Assembly: GCF_016097555.1 (NCBI RefSeq)
Contig: NC_054703.1
Coordinates: forward strand, 36,239,842-36,303,841
Direction of reading: 5' to 3'
Source of the DNA: Gigantopelta aegis
Lineage: Eukaryota; Mollusca; Gastropoda; Neomphalida; Peltospiridae
DNA length: 64,000 nucleotides
This document shows positions 24,126 to 54,617 of the stretch, piece by piece. The translations under genes were made by a program, and so were the position numbers. The notes below the pieces were generated by a model. The model searched no databases and was not told the origin of the DNA. It worked only from the letters and a program-made list of their open reading frames with translations. Each line of letters begins with the position of its first letter. Position 1 is the first letter of the stretch.

Positions 24126-24958
24126 CTCTTCAAAAAAAGTTAGGGGAACCTGAAATATTAATGTTAATATCAACTATTAGACCGAACACATGTTTTGACC
24201 ACAGACATCCTAGTAAAGTAGGGGAACCTGAACATTAATGTTAATATCAACTATTAGACCGAACTTACGTTTTAACCACAGACATCCTAGTAAAGTAGGG
24301 GAACCTGAAATATTAATGTTAATATCATCTATTAGACCGAACTTACGTTTTAACCACAGACATCCTAGTAAAGTAGGGGAACCTGAAATATTAATGTTAA
24401 TATCATCTATTAGACCGAACTTACGTTTTAACCACAGACATCCTAGTAAAGTAGGGGAACCTGAAATATTAATGTTAATATCAACTATTAGACCGAACTT
24501 ACATTTTGACCACAGACATCCTAGTAAAGAACGTTCAGGTCTGTTTATCAACACACCAAAACACATTTCATAGTTTATACATGCATCAAGCAGTTGCTCC
24601 GTACACGTGCGTAGGGTGTCATTCTCAATTTGGACAATTTCCAGGAAGGTCCATTAATCACTGTGGAACATTATTTCTGTCAATCTTTTTTCATTTTTTT
24701 GATCATACAGTTGTTATTGTTTTGTTTTTAGTCATTTTTATTGCTTGAGTTTGCGATTTACTGATAAAAAAACATCAACTTTCAATCGTCCTTCAAGATC
24801 TTTGGTGGTCATAAAACCTACTGTAATACTGAACTACCGGTTGTAATGTTTACACAATTAATTCACTATTATCATATAACCATTCCCCACAGCTAATATA
24901 CCTTACAATTTTGGCAATTGTAAATTCTTATTAGAGTTCCCCTACTTTTTTTGAAGAG
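24126..24958. mobile_element. Tc1/mariner-like element without ORF, TA-flanked
   Basis: 833 bp with inverted ends CTCTTCAAAAAAAGT(T)AGGG, flanked by TA. Holds a 78-bp tandem array. Starts about 100 bp past the CCNH stop; on the minus strand it supplies the first AATAAA (24737-24742). Confidence 0.87.
24141..24530. repeat. 78-bp tandem array inside the element
   Basis: Five units with starts at 24141, 24219, 24296, 24374 and 24452. Each begins with the subterminal TAGGGGAACCTGAA of the element. Because 78 is a multiple of three, both strands stay open, but the frames are not genes. Confidence 0.93.
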
Positions 24959-25061
24959 TATATTACATGTGTCTCCAAATGTGGCAGTGTTTCAAGAAAT
25001 ACTAATACATCTCTGCTTGTGTAGAAAGTAGACTGGTTTCCTATCTATACATCATCAGGTG

Positions 25062-44881
<19,820 letters not shown>

Positions 44882-44940
44882 CATTCACTGATCCTGGAAA
44901 TCAGACAACTCTGTTATCACCAATACTTAAAGGGACATAA

Positions 44941-45290
44941 CTCCACCTCTCTCTCATCTCAGAAAGTCCAGAATCGCCTCTTTGTGCTACCTGCAAACAC
45001 TGCTCAGTGATCCTGAAAATAATGCAACTTTGTTATAGTCAATACTTCAAGGGACATAACTCCACCTCTCTCTCATCTTGGAAAGTTCAAAATGGCCAGT
45101 GTTACTTCACTGCAAACATTGCTCAGTGTCCCTGAAATTATGGGAAGCCAATACCTAAAGGGGCATAAATCTACCGCTCTCTTATCTTGAAAAGTTCAAA
45201 ATCACCTGTGTGTTCTCACTGATCCTGAAAATAATGTAACTTTGTTATAACCAATAGGAATGGGAAGCCAATATATAAAGGGAGATAAAT
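44941..45290 (-). pseudogene. Three degenerate tandem copies of CCNH exon 1
   Basis: Units of roughly 110-120 bp starting near 44941, 45060 and 45169 repeat the exon 1 block (44822-44940). Read in the exon's frame, the copies keep traces such as RFWTF, TFQDEREVE and TFQDKRAVD but carry stops. They do not contribute to the 319-aa model. The exon copy nearest the gene body is the intact one. Confidence 0.8.
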
Positions 45291-45316
45291 TTTGTAAAAC
45301 AATTTTAGGTATATTT

Positions 45317-45425
45317 TTAATGTTTTATTTAACAAATCATTCAACCCATGGGCTACTCTTTTTGATTACCAGCATGGAATATTTTATATCAGGCGAGCAC
45401 TTTCCTACTGGGCTACATCCTGTCC
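45317..45425 (-). mobile_element. Heavily deleted SINE
   Basis: Tail, a bit of core and head end (GGGCTACATCCTGTCC) only. Confidence 0.65.
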
Positions 45426-45852
45426 TTATTTAAAAACCGATTGATAAAATGGTAAGACTGTCTCTTGCGCTGTACACCCATGTCCCAAAAGGTCGATGCA
45501 CAATATTACAAAATAACATGGGTAAAATACAGCCAGAAGGCTTACCATTAAACATACATATTGTTTTAATTCTTCACCATTTCCTAGAAGTGAATATGTG
45601 AACCATAACATGTATCACAATTAGGAATATAGTGGACTGTGATGAATGAACTCTCACTTGGAAGTGATCCGTGTAGTGAGACCTTAAATGAGAATATCTT
45701 TATAAAACTGATCTCATGAACTAGATGATTCAATCAACTGTTCAGCCAATAGTAAGCGTTTCTCTGACTCAGTCTGTCTGTATCAACCTCAACAACTTTC
45801 TTGACGGATGTATCCTATTAAACAATTTATTTGACTCCACAGTTGTCTCTAA
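45426..45852. other. Repeat related to 3590-3760, otherwise nothing
   Basis: 45426-45690 matches 3520-3760 in reverse (CCTAGAAGTGAATATGTGAA; CCCATGTCCCAAAAG), an unclassified dispersed repeat. Confidence 0.6.
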
Positions 45853-46163
45853 AGAAGGAAATGTTTTATATAACGACGCACTCAGCACATTTTATTTATG
45901 ATTATATGGTGTCAGACATATGGTCAAGGACCACATATATATTGAGAGAGGAAACCTGCTGTCGCCACTTCATGGGTTAATCTTTTCGATTAGCAGCAAG
46001 GGATCTTTTATATGCACCAACCCATAGACAGGATAGCACATACCACAGCCTTTGATAAACCAGTCGTGGTGCACTGGCTGGAGCGAGAAATAGCTCAATG
46101 GGCCCACTGACGAGGATCGATCCCAAACCGATCGCGCATCGGGCTACATCCTGCCCCTTAAGC
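45853..46163 (-). mobile_element. SINE, A head, type-1 tail
   Basis: Head shortened by a deletion before the final CATCCTGCCCC. Confidence 0.9.
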
Positions 46164-46520
46164 GATGCCCCCCCCCCCCCCCCACCTCAGACAACACTCT
46201 ACCATTGAGTAACATCCCTCTCGCAAAACAGGTCAAAGTTGAACAGGTCAAAGTTGAACAGATAAAACAACAGTAACAGTGTACGATTGTTTAATGAAAC
46301 TTTAAACAAATATGAATAATTCGTATATGTAATTATATCACCAAATTAAATATAAATTTGCCAAATATATGAACGATAATCATCACGTTTACTTTAGACA
46401 TGTTTAAGTCTTAAACAAGAACAAAACATGAAATGTAATTGTTGCTAAATACTTGTGTGCCGAGCCCAAAAGAGAAAATAAAATACATCCTGCTTTTATT
46501 AATATTTGTTTTAGATAGAA

Positions 46521-46845
46521 AGAAGGAAATGTTTTATTTAACACAGCACTCAACACATTGTATTGAGTTATATGGCGTCAGACATGTGGCTAAGGACCAC
46601 ACAGATATTGAGAGAGGAAACCCGCTGTCACCACTTCATGGGTACTCTTTTCTATTAGCAGCAAGGGATCTTTTATATGCACCATTCCACAGACAGGGTA
46701 GTACATACCACGACCTTTGATATACAAGTCATGGTGCACTATCTGGAATGAGAAATAGCCAAATGGGCCCACTGATGGGGATCGATCCCACACTGACTGG
46801 GTATCGAGCAAGCGCTGTACCACTGGGCTACATCCCGCCCCTAGA
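46521..46845 (-). mobile_element. SINE, A head, type-1 tail
   Basis: Full-length reverse copy. Confidence 0.92.
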
Positions 46846-46936
46846 GAGATAGAAGGCCAAAAGAAATATGTCCCACCAAAATTCTGAAATAACAAATGAA
46901 ACATTTAGGACCAAAAAAAACTGAAATGTTCAGTAA

Positions 46937-47276
46937 AAGGGACATACCCTAGTTTTAAACACTAAGGCATATTGTTTTACTATTATAGCCATTTTTGATA
47001 ACTGAAATCATACTTTACTTAGATTTTATGGTTTAGATTATCAGTTTTCATACATTCGAAGTGTTTTTGATCATCATGGTGTTTTTAATATCACACGTGC
47101 GTCTGAGAAGAAACAGTTATGGAGTCGAGTTTTATATTTTTAGAGGGTATTTCACCATTTCAATGTCACAGACTCAGGTTTCACTCAATTGTAACTGTAT
47201 CCAAATGTTGTTACAGGTTTGTAGATTAACTAAACTTAGTGTTAATTTTCACGGCTTGAAACTAGAGTCTGTCCCT
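46937..47276. mobile_element. TTAA-type MITE (CCTAGTTT family)
   Basis: Ends AGGGACATACCCTAG and CTAGAGTCTGTCCCT; right TTAA at 47277-47280, left reads GTAA. Confidence 0.87.
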
Positions 47277-47280
47277 TTAA

Positions 47281-47810
47281 AAATGTACCATTTTCGAAAT
47301 CTTTCTTTATTGTTTTGTGCCTCAGAGAACAGCTGTACCAAGTTTCAGAACAATTCAATCAAACTCTACAAAGCAGAATTTTAAATGTTAAAACAGGTTT
47401 TTTAAATGTAATAATTTTGTTTTTTAATTTAGAAATTTACAAATCACTCTATTACCGAAGTTTATGGAGACTGCCCAAAATAATCAATGTACCAAGTTTC
47501 TGAACAATCCAATTAACATTTTTAGAAGACTTCAACAGATGTCAAAACAAATTACACCAAAAAAAAATCATGTAACAATTTATGTTAACGAATAACATAA
47601 CAAATAACAACGTAACAATCTAACATGCATTAAATTATTCAAAAGATATTTACATGTACAGATTCATACACCTTTTGGATAACAAATGTTCATACTTTTT
47701 TCAAACATACTCGGTACATAAAACAACAACTTTTTCTACACATTCGTAAAACAGATAAAAAATAATATTCCAAATGCACATGCTTCTTTCTAATGTAAAT
47801 ATTGTATGTA
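47281..47810. other. Gene-free stretch
   Basis: Two similar blocks with ACCAAGTTTC-GAACAAT (47337 and 47490) suggest a worn repeat; no exon. Confidence 0.45.
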
Positions 47811-47987
47811 CAGTACAATCTTGTTCAGTTGAACTCGGAAAGGTCGAATACACGACAATGCTCGAACTAAAAACAAAGTCCCGAGTTACACGTACACTTT
47901 GTGGACTGAAAGGTTAGGTCGAACTACACGATCGGTCGAACACTTTCTCAAGAAACCTACGGGGTTCGAGCCAATGGGATTCAACTG
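47811..47987. mobile_element. Pogo/Tigger-like MITE, TA-flanked
   Basis: 177 bp; right end reads CAGTTGAATCCCATTGGCTC on the complement, left end CAGTACAATCTTGTTCAG; TA on both sides. Such ends are typical of pogo-type elements. Confidence 0.72.
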
Positions 47988-48182
47988 TATGATTTTAGGG
48001 TTCTGCTGGAATCATAAACATGTTTTAATATAGATATTTTGGAATACTATCTAAAAAATGTATCCTTCTCTCTCAAATCTGTGATTCACGGAAGCACAGA
48101 AACATGTTAAATTTATGCTGAAGACCAAAATAAAATCCACAAACAATTTTTTTACCTGTAACATTAAACAAAATTTTAAAAA

Positions 48183-48515
48183 GGAAATGAAGAAGGAACT
48201 GGTTTACTTAACAACGCACTCAACACATTTTATTTACGGTTATATGGCGTCAAAAATATGGTTACGGACCACACAGATATTGAGAGAGGAAACCCAGTTG
48301 CCACTTCATGGGCTACTCTTTTCGATTAGCAGCAAGGGATCTTTTATATGCACCATTCTACAGACAGGATAGCAGATACCACAGCCTTTGATATACCAGT
48401 CGTAATGCACTGGCTGGAACGAGAAATAGCCCAATGGACCCACCAACGGGGATCGATCCTAGACTAACCGCGCATCAAGCGAGTGCTTTACCACTGGGCT
48501 ATGTCTCGCCCAAAG
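48183..48515 (-). mobile_element. SINE, A head, type-1 tail
   Basis: Full-length; a D-head fragment follows at 48540-48615. Confidence 0.92.
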
Positions 48516-48879
48516 AAACAACAAAAAAACAACTAGAGAGTCCATCAAGCGGGTTCGATCATGTAACCCAAGCACCTCAGGTTAATGGTCTACAGAACTG
48601 AGATAAAATCACTCGTTTTAAAGGACCTATTTTAAGGATTAACACAATTAATCTAATAACAATATTATAATAACAACCTTCTGATGTTATTTTAAACAGA
48701 ATTGTTTTTTAAACTTATCATTTCAACATTAATTTTTCAAAACTTTCATGACCAAATATCTTATCTGTACAGCTTTTGTGCAACATACATATACCGGTAT
48801 ATGATGTGAAGAGTTCAGATGCAAAAACCGGCAAGTCAAAACATATCAAGTCCACAATGGGCGATCTTAAGTTGAAATA

Positions 48880-49560
48880 AGCAGGGCTTATAGATTACAG
48901 TAACCCCACTCGCATGGCTAGTGGTATTCAATTTTTGTGACTAGTAAATAACTACTATTGCCATGCCCGACGGCTAGCAGGGCTTCTAGATTATGGTAGC
49001 CCCACTCGCATGGCTAGTGGTATTCAATTTTGGACTAGTAAATAACTACTATTGCCATGCCCACCGTTCTGCTGGCAGGGCTTCTAGATTATGGTAGCCC
49101 CACTCACATGGCTAGTGGTATTCAATTTTTGTGACTAGTAAATAACTACTATTGCCATGCCCGACGGCTAGCAGGGCTTCTAGATTATGGTAGCCCCACT
49201 CGCATGGCTAGTGGTATTCAATTTTGGACTAGTAAATAACTACTATTGCCATGCCCACCGTTCTGCTGGCAGGGCTTCTAGATTGTGGTAGCCCCACTCC
49301 CATGGCTAGTGGTATTCAATTTTGGACTAGTAAATAACTACTATTGCCGTGCCCGGCGGCTAGCAGGGCTTCTAGATTATGGTAGCCCCACTCCCATGGC
49401 TAGTGATAGTCAATGTTGGGCTAGTAAATAACTATTACTGCCATACCCGACGGCTAGCAGGGCTTCTAGATTATGGTAGCCCCACTCCCATGGCTAGTGG
49501 TATTCAATTTTGGGCTAGTAAATCTTTTAGAGTCAAATGCTGCAGTTAAGTCTATTTTGT
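48880..49560. repeat. 94-98-bp minisatellite, about 7 units
   Basis: Units start GCAGGGCTTCTAGATTATGG near 48977, 49075, 49171, 49269, 49363 and 49457. Two unit variants alternate (CGACGGCTA versus CACCGTTCTGCTG). A related inverted end is at 49730-49780. Confidence 0.95.
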
Positions 49561-49975
49561 ACATATGAATATCCTGCCCCTCACCCACCGAACTCCCCAA
49601 TGTTAATGTTTTAAAGCGCTATCTCCCTCTTTAGGTGACATATCCAATTATTACTATTATTTAGTAAAATTGTATTACTTAAAGTAAAGTAGGGCCAGTG
49701 AATTTTTCATTGTGGCTAGTAAAAACATTTCATCACTGATCCCATGGCTAGTGGACTTTATAAAAATTCTAGAAGCCCTGAAAAAGTAAAGTAAATAAAG
49801 GACAGATTTTTAACAAATGAGAACGCCTTGAACTGAGTAATGATAGTAGAAGTCGGTTTTTGGATAAAATGGTATTTATCGTTTTTTTACGCCTGAACTC
49901 TTCATACATAATTTGAGGTAAAACAAGTGACTAGTTCATATTTGGACCTCCATTTACAGCTAACAATACTGTTAA

Positions 49976-50386
49976 AGAGACATTCCTGTGTTTGCTGCAT
50001 TGTAAGATGTTTCCGATTAATAAAATATTTCTACGATTAAACTTACATATTAAATAAATTTTCTTGTTTAGAATATCAGTGTCTGAATATTGTTTAGAAT
50101 ATCAGTGTCTGTATATTCAATGTGTTTCTAGTCATCTTAATATTTGTAAGAAGCCCAAACTGGATTTTGTCTTCAAATAATTTTGTATATATACGAAAAA
50201 ACAATATTTTAGGAAATATGATGAAATTTAACCTAGTACAAATATCAGAACAATCAGAAACATGTTTAATATAGAGTCACTAATATTTTATGCAGACAAA
50301 TATATTTGATATGTAATTACAATCTTTAAAAAGTCTCTGTTAGTCGATAACATCTTAAAAATTGCAGCAAACTCAGGAATGTCCCT
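49976..50386. mobile_element. TTAA-type MITE (AGGGACATTCC family)
   Basis: TTAA at 49972-49975 and 50387-50390, ends AGAGACATTCCTG and CAGGAATGTCCCT. Contains a short internal duplication (GAATATCAGTGTCTG). An unoccupied duplicate of its target is at 50476. Confidence 0.94.
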
Positions 50387-50520
50387 TTAACAGACTCAAG
50401 ACATATAGAATTTGAGGTAAAACAAGTGACTATTTCTTGTTTGGTTTGGACCTTGATTTACAGCTAACAATACTGTTAACAAAGACTCAAGAGTTATGTA
50501 TGTTTTTTTGGAAGATGGCA

Positions 50521-53500
50521 CTATTTACAATGTGGACAGAGGAAGTTTGTGTGTCTCCTGATGGCTTTCTGCGTCACACAGAACCGGAGGTGAACCCAGT
50601 GACTACAGTTCTCACACTGTGCCCAGTTCACGAGGTGAAGACACGATTGATGTTTCAACACGTCTGGCTCGTAATGTCCACACACACAGCACTTGTCCTC
50701 ATCGGCCACATCGGAATCACCGTCAGTAGAATCACTGTCAGATGACACAGCCACAGGTTTACGATGTTTACGCGAAGTCCAGTTCTTGCTTGAGCATGCA
50801 ACAACAGGTTCTGACCGTTTGGTTGCGGTAATTCTACGAATTTTTAGAGGCGGAATGGTTTTCTGTTTCTTTGATTTTTTTATGATCACAGGTGTGTGTG
50901 ACTGTTCAGTTTCTGCACTAACGTTGTTAATGAGATCTGTAGAGTCGTCTATTTGAAGGTCGGTGTTTGTCAAACTGTCGGTGGTGGTGATGGTTACAGA
51001 ATGTCCGTTAGATGCCGGAGGTGTTGTGATGAGGTCGTTCTCAAAGACGGATGAATTAAATGGGTAGATTCCAGATTTGCTAAACGTCGACATTAAGTTG
51101 TAAGATGAAAGCGCTTTCGGATAGATCATGCAAACGATGCCTCCTAAGTCGTACTTTGAGATGGAATCGGTGCCGTTTCTGTTCATGAATGCCTCGCATT
51201 CGTCGTAAAGAATTTTCTTGAATTCTTCAAAACACCCAACGTCCGATGGTTGTATTGGATTTTTCGTACTCGGAGGAAGGAGGAACAAAATGATTTTGTG
51301 TTCTCGAGCCCAGTCGATTAAACCGATATTTATATGACTGGCTCTTCCGTCATACAACAACAGTTTTACATCAGAGTTATCTCCCATGGTGCAATTGCAA
51401 AAATGGTGTTTAACAAAATCTGTCAACAGTACACTATCGGACCATCCCATTTCAGACATTCTAACTTCAGTTCCTTCCGAATACTTCTCTGACAGTTCCG
51501 TCTTTTTCTTCTTACCTTTAAAAATAAGAAAGGGAGGTAAGTACGTCCCAGCAGCGTTTCCACATGCAACCACAGTGAGTGGGGACGACACGTACTTTGC
51601 GACCATTGCAGACTTATCTCCCTTTAACGCAGACACTTTATCAGGCTCTGTAACAATCGCCGTTTCGTCCATGTAATAAATACACTGAGGTTTGTCATGT
51701 AATTCGTATTTGTCCAATATCATTTTCAGTTCCACGTAATACGTTTTTAATTCGTCTGCCGTCGCTCCTTTCGTGTGTTTTCCTGGACACGACACAGTCG
51801 CTCTTTGTCTGACAGTTTTCAATTCGGGCCACCGGAGATCGAACCTTTTAAACCACCCAGCAGTTAGACTACGGTCGCTAGGCAGAATGTGTAGATAGTG
51901 CGAATAATCGGTCGCGAGTCTTGCAATATCGGCCCGCGAACACCAATAGCCGATGGTTGTCAGGTATTTGATGTGGTCTATCAGCTTCTGTTCGTCTTCT
52001 TTCGCCAGAGCCGGATGTCGACCAGACCCGAAGTCCTCCGGTTCAAGGACTTTTCCGTTCTTTCTGTCCCTCAGAGTCTGACTGGGAATGCCGAAGAGCT
52101 GTGAGGCCTGGTAGATTGTCATTCCTCCTTTAACGGCATCCCACGCGGCCAGTAACGTCGCAGGTTCGTAACTCGCCAGGCGACGCGAGACCTTTCGTGA
52201 AGGTACCTAAAAATCAAAAGTTAATTTAGGTTGGTTGTACATGTATGGTGATTTTTGTTTTGTTTTTCAAATTATGATCAATGTAAATGTCACTTAAAAT
52301 GAGAAAACTATGAATCCCATATTATAAGAAAACAAAAGATCAATAGAACATTTATTATTTGGCCAATTATTAATCTAGTTTATGCCTTAAAATAATTTGA
52401 GGGTACCTAACAGTGTTCAAGATTAACGGTATCCTGATATCCCGGGGATACCAGAATTTAATTTTGGATACCAGACTTCAAGAACCCAGTATCCCACCGG
52501 GATACCATATAATACTAAATTCTCAGGTAGAATACCAGATTTGGAAATGTTAGTATTCAACTGGGATACTGCCCCAAAATTTTACTCTTGAACACTGCCT
52601 AATAAAAAGAAAATAGACCATAAGTACCCCTACTAGTACTAGGTGGTTATGTGTTTAAAATTAGACACTGTGTTTCATGCACTTTCACACATTTTTAAAC
52701 AGCAATTCTCTTACTATGATGTATCTCAATATTACATTAAAAATATACATGTATAGTCATTAATTTTCAAAATTTTAGGGCACATAATTTTACCATTTGC
52801 ACCCTCCGACAAAACCCCTGATCAGTGAACAATAAAACTGGCAATTGTAAAAATAGGAATGAATGAATGAATGTTTAACGATACCACAGCACGAAAAATA
52901 CATCAGCTATTGGGTGTCAAACTATGGTAGAGTAAAAATAGTAATAATCAGAATCTCAAATTTCCGACTGAAAAGTGGTATGCAGAGCCCTCAAAAGTAC
53001 CCGGTCTCTGGCGGCAAATCGCCGCCTGAAACAGCTTTTGCCGCCGCCTACTTTTCGTTGATGGTAAAAAAAAAGTGCTTTCTCTTCTTTAATAAAGTCT
53101 ACAAAAGGGATCCAAACAAGGTGCCAAAATAGTTGTTTATCTGTCTTGAAACGCGATTAGTTCACATCGAAATTTCAAATGTTTCTAGGGGAGGGCCCCC
53201 AGACCCCCCGATTTGCCCCCTGCTATCATCACTGTTGTAGCCTGCTACTTCTTAAACTATTGACGGCGCTGGGTATGACAGAATCAAATATGGCAGATAT
53301 TTGTGTTTATATATGCCCAATGTCATGTTTGCAATTCTTCATTGAAAAAACTTAACATTCAGGATTGTAATTTTCATAATGTAGCTGAGATATTAAAACT
53401 ATGACAAATTTTTATGAAAAGTCACTAGCCACAGCTATAGCTAGTGGGTTTGTAAATCTCTCTAGCCCACCAAAATAAAGCACTAGCAGAAATTTCTTCA

Positions 53501-54561
53501 ATGCAGCATCGAATATCATCAGGCAGGCTCGGACATGAAACCCACAAGGCAGAAGAAAAAGAGGCCATCCAAAGAAAACAAACACATTGCGAAGGGACCT
53601 CCAGGGGGACACCAAAAAGACAGGGTACACCTGGAGGCAGCTTGAAACCAGAGCCCAGGACAGACAACTCTGGAAAACTGTAGTCAATGGCCTTATCAAT
53701 TACAACAACTTTTTTTTTCTTATTTTTTTTTTAAATCACTTGTCCTGTGCGTCGGCCTAGCAGATTTGTCAAACTCTGGTTATTATGAACAATGACATGT
53801 TATATTACTGTTATGATGTGTTGTTATTAATAGAAACTGTCATTTAGGCCCACTTTTTTTTCATAAATAATGCTAAAACATATTTTTAAAACAAAAACAC
53901 ATTTTTAACTTTTAAACCACCACCAACTTTCATAACAAAAAAAATTAAAATTAAAATTATAAAATAAAAAATAAAAAATAAATGGCTTTCTGCAGTTTTT
54001 GAAGTAGGATTGAATATATGGAGACATTTTCTGCTGACCCACAGCTAGCCTTTCAAAGTCATGGTTTTGGTGCTCGAAATAGCGGCCTGCAAAAAGTGAA
54101 AAGCAGTCAATGTTTTAGATCTAGCCAGTGTTCGAGATTAACGGTATCTCGATATCCCGGGGATACCAGAATTTAATTTTGGATACCAGACTTCCAAGAA
54201 CCCAGTATCCACCTGATTTAGACAGGATTCGGTGTTTAGAGGGTCGTGTTTTAGAATTTAAAAACTTCAGGACCACAAAACATGGCCAGTTTTGATAGAA
54301 TTCCTGTTTCTTCAGGTTCTGGTTTAGACAGGTTTGACTGTATTTACGTATGATTATCTTATCTGAACTCCATGACAGGCATGCAGCCCATTTCTCTCTC
54401 TCGAGGTTAAACGCTGCAGATGGAAATGGATTGGACATGTCTGCAGAATGCCACTGACATCCATCTAACATTATACATTTAACCAGTTCTGGTTATCAGC
54501 CCTTAATATAAATAAATAAATAAATAAACAAACAATAAATCCTCACCTGTTTTTTCCGCAT
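50521..54561 (-). CDS. Pogo/jerky-type DDE transposase-like gene with PHD finger
   Basis: Exon 1 54561-54547 (MRKKQ) ends in a GTGAGG donor. Exon 2 52206-50521 follows the acceptor TTTTTAG; phase 0; 566 aa in all. Order: psq-type HTH about residues 17-55 (LLAAWDAVKGGMTIYQASQL then GIPSQTLRDR), which exists in full only when exon 1 and the start of exon 2 are included; CENPB/Tc5-type HTH about 65-145; DDE_1 catalytic domain about 175-385 with D185 (MDET), D291 (YDGR; usually DGH) and D327 (QPSD); Ser/Thr/Asp-rich linker with KKSKKQK-type basic patch; PHD-like C4HC3 finger at 511-566 (CCVC, CENC, H-W, FC, CPHC). In the family this DNA-binding protein cuts and pastes Tc1/mariner-pogo elements; relatives are often domesticated. 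The ORF is unbroken, so the gene is either young or under selection. I found no terminal repeats bracketing it. Whether it is a host gene or a live transposon is open. Confidence 0.9.
52411..52597. mobile_element. hAT-like MITE (GATACC-rich family), complete
   Basis: 187 bp; inverted ends CAGTGTTCAAGA; 5-bp duplication CCTAA at 52406-52410 and 52598-52602. Confidence 0.9.
52860..52925 (-). mobile_element. Solo tail of CATT-tailed SINE
   Basis: (GAAT)n then the reverse of the GTCGTTAAA/GCCGATG tail. Confidence 0.8.
53520..53720 (+). pseudogene. LINE reverse-transcriptase C-terminal remnant
   Basis: One frame reads RKRGHPKKTNTLRRDLQGD then TGYTWRQLETRAQDRQLWK, the common tail of non-LTR retrotransposon polyproteins. 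No upstream domain remains. Confidence 0.68.
54126..54341. mobile_element. Truncated hAT-like MITE fused to truncated TA-type MITE
   Basis: 54126-54212 matches the left half of 52411-52597; 54213-54341 has a CAGTCAAACCTGTCTAAACC end on the complement. Confidence 0.65.
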
Positions 54562-54609
54562 AGTTTCACAACTGATGGACAAGTCGTTTCCGTGGTGACA
54601 AATCAGTTA

Positions 54610-54617
54610 TGACGTCA
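54610..54617. promoter_or_regulatory. CRE-like palindrome upstream of transposase-like gene
   Basis: A perfect TGACGTCA lies 49 bp upstream of the exon 1 ATG. This is the canonical CREB/ATF site. Function is inferred only from position. Confidence 0.4.

Larger units (their letters stand above)
52207..54546 (-). other. 2.3-kb intron of the transposase-like gene
   Basis: Phase-0 GT-AG intron holding two hAT-like MITE copies (52411-52597, 54126-54212), a CATT-tailed SINE tail (52860-52925), a LINE remnant (53520-53720) and a truncated TA-type MITE (54213-54341). The load of inserts suggests the gene has stayed in place for some time. Confidence 0.75.

Noticed and set aside
24210..24573. ORFs with 26-residue repeats on both strands
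   Set aside because: A 78-bp tandem array inside a MITE; open frames follow from unit length.
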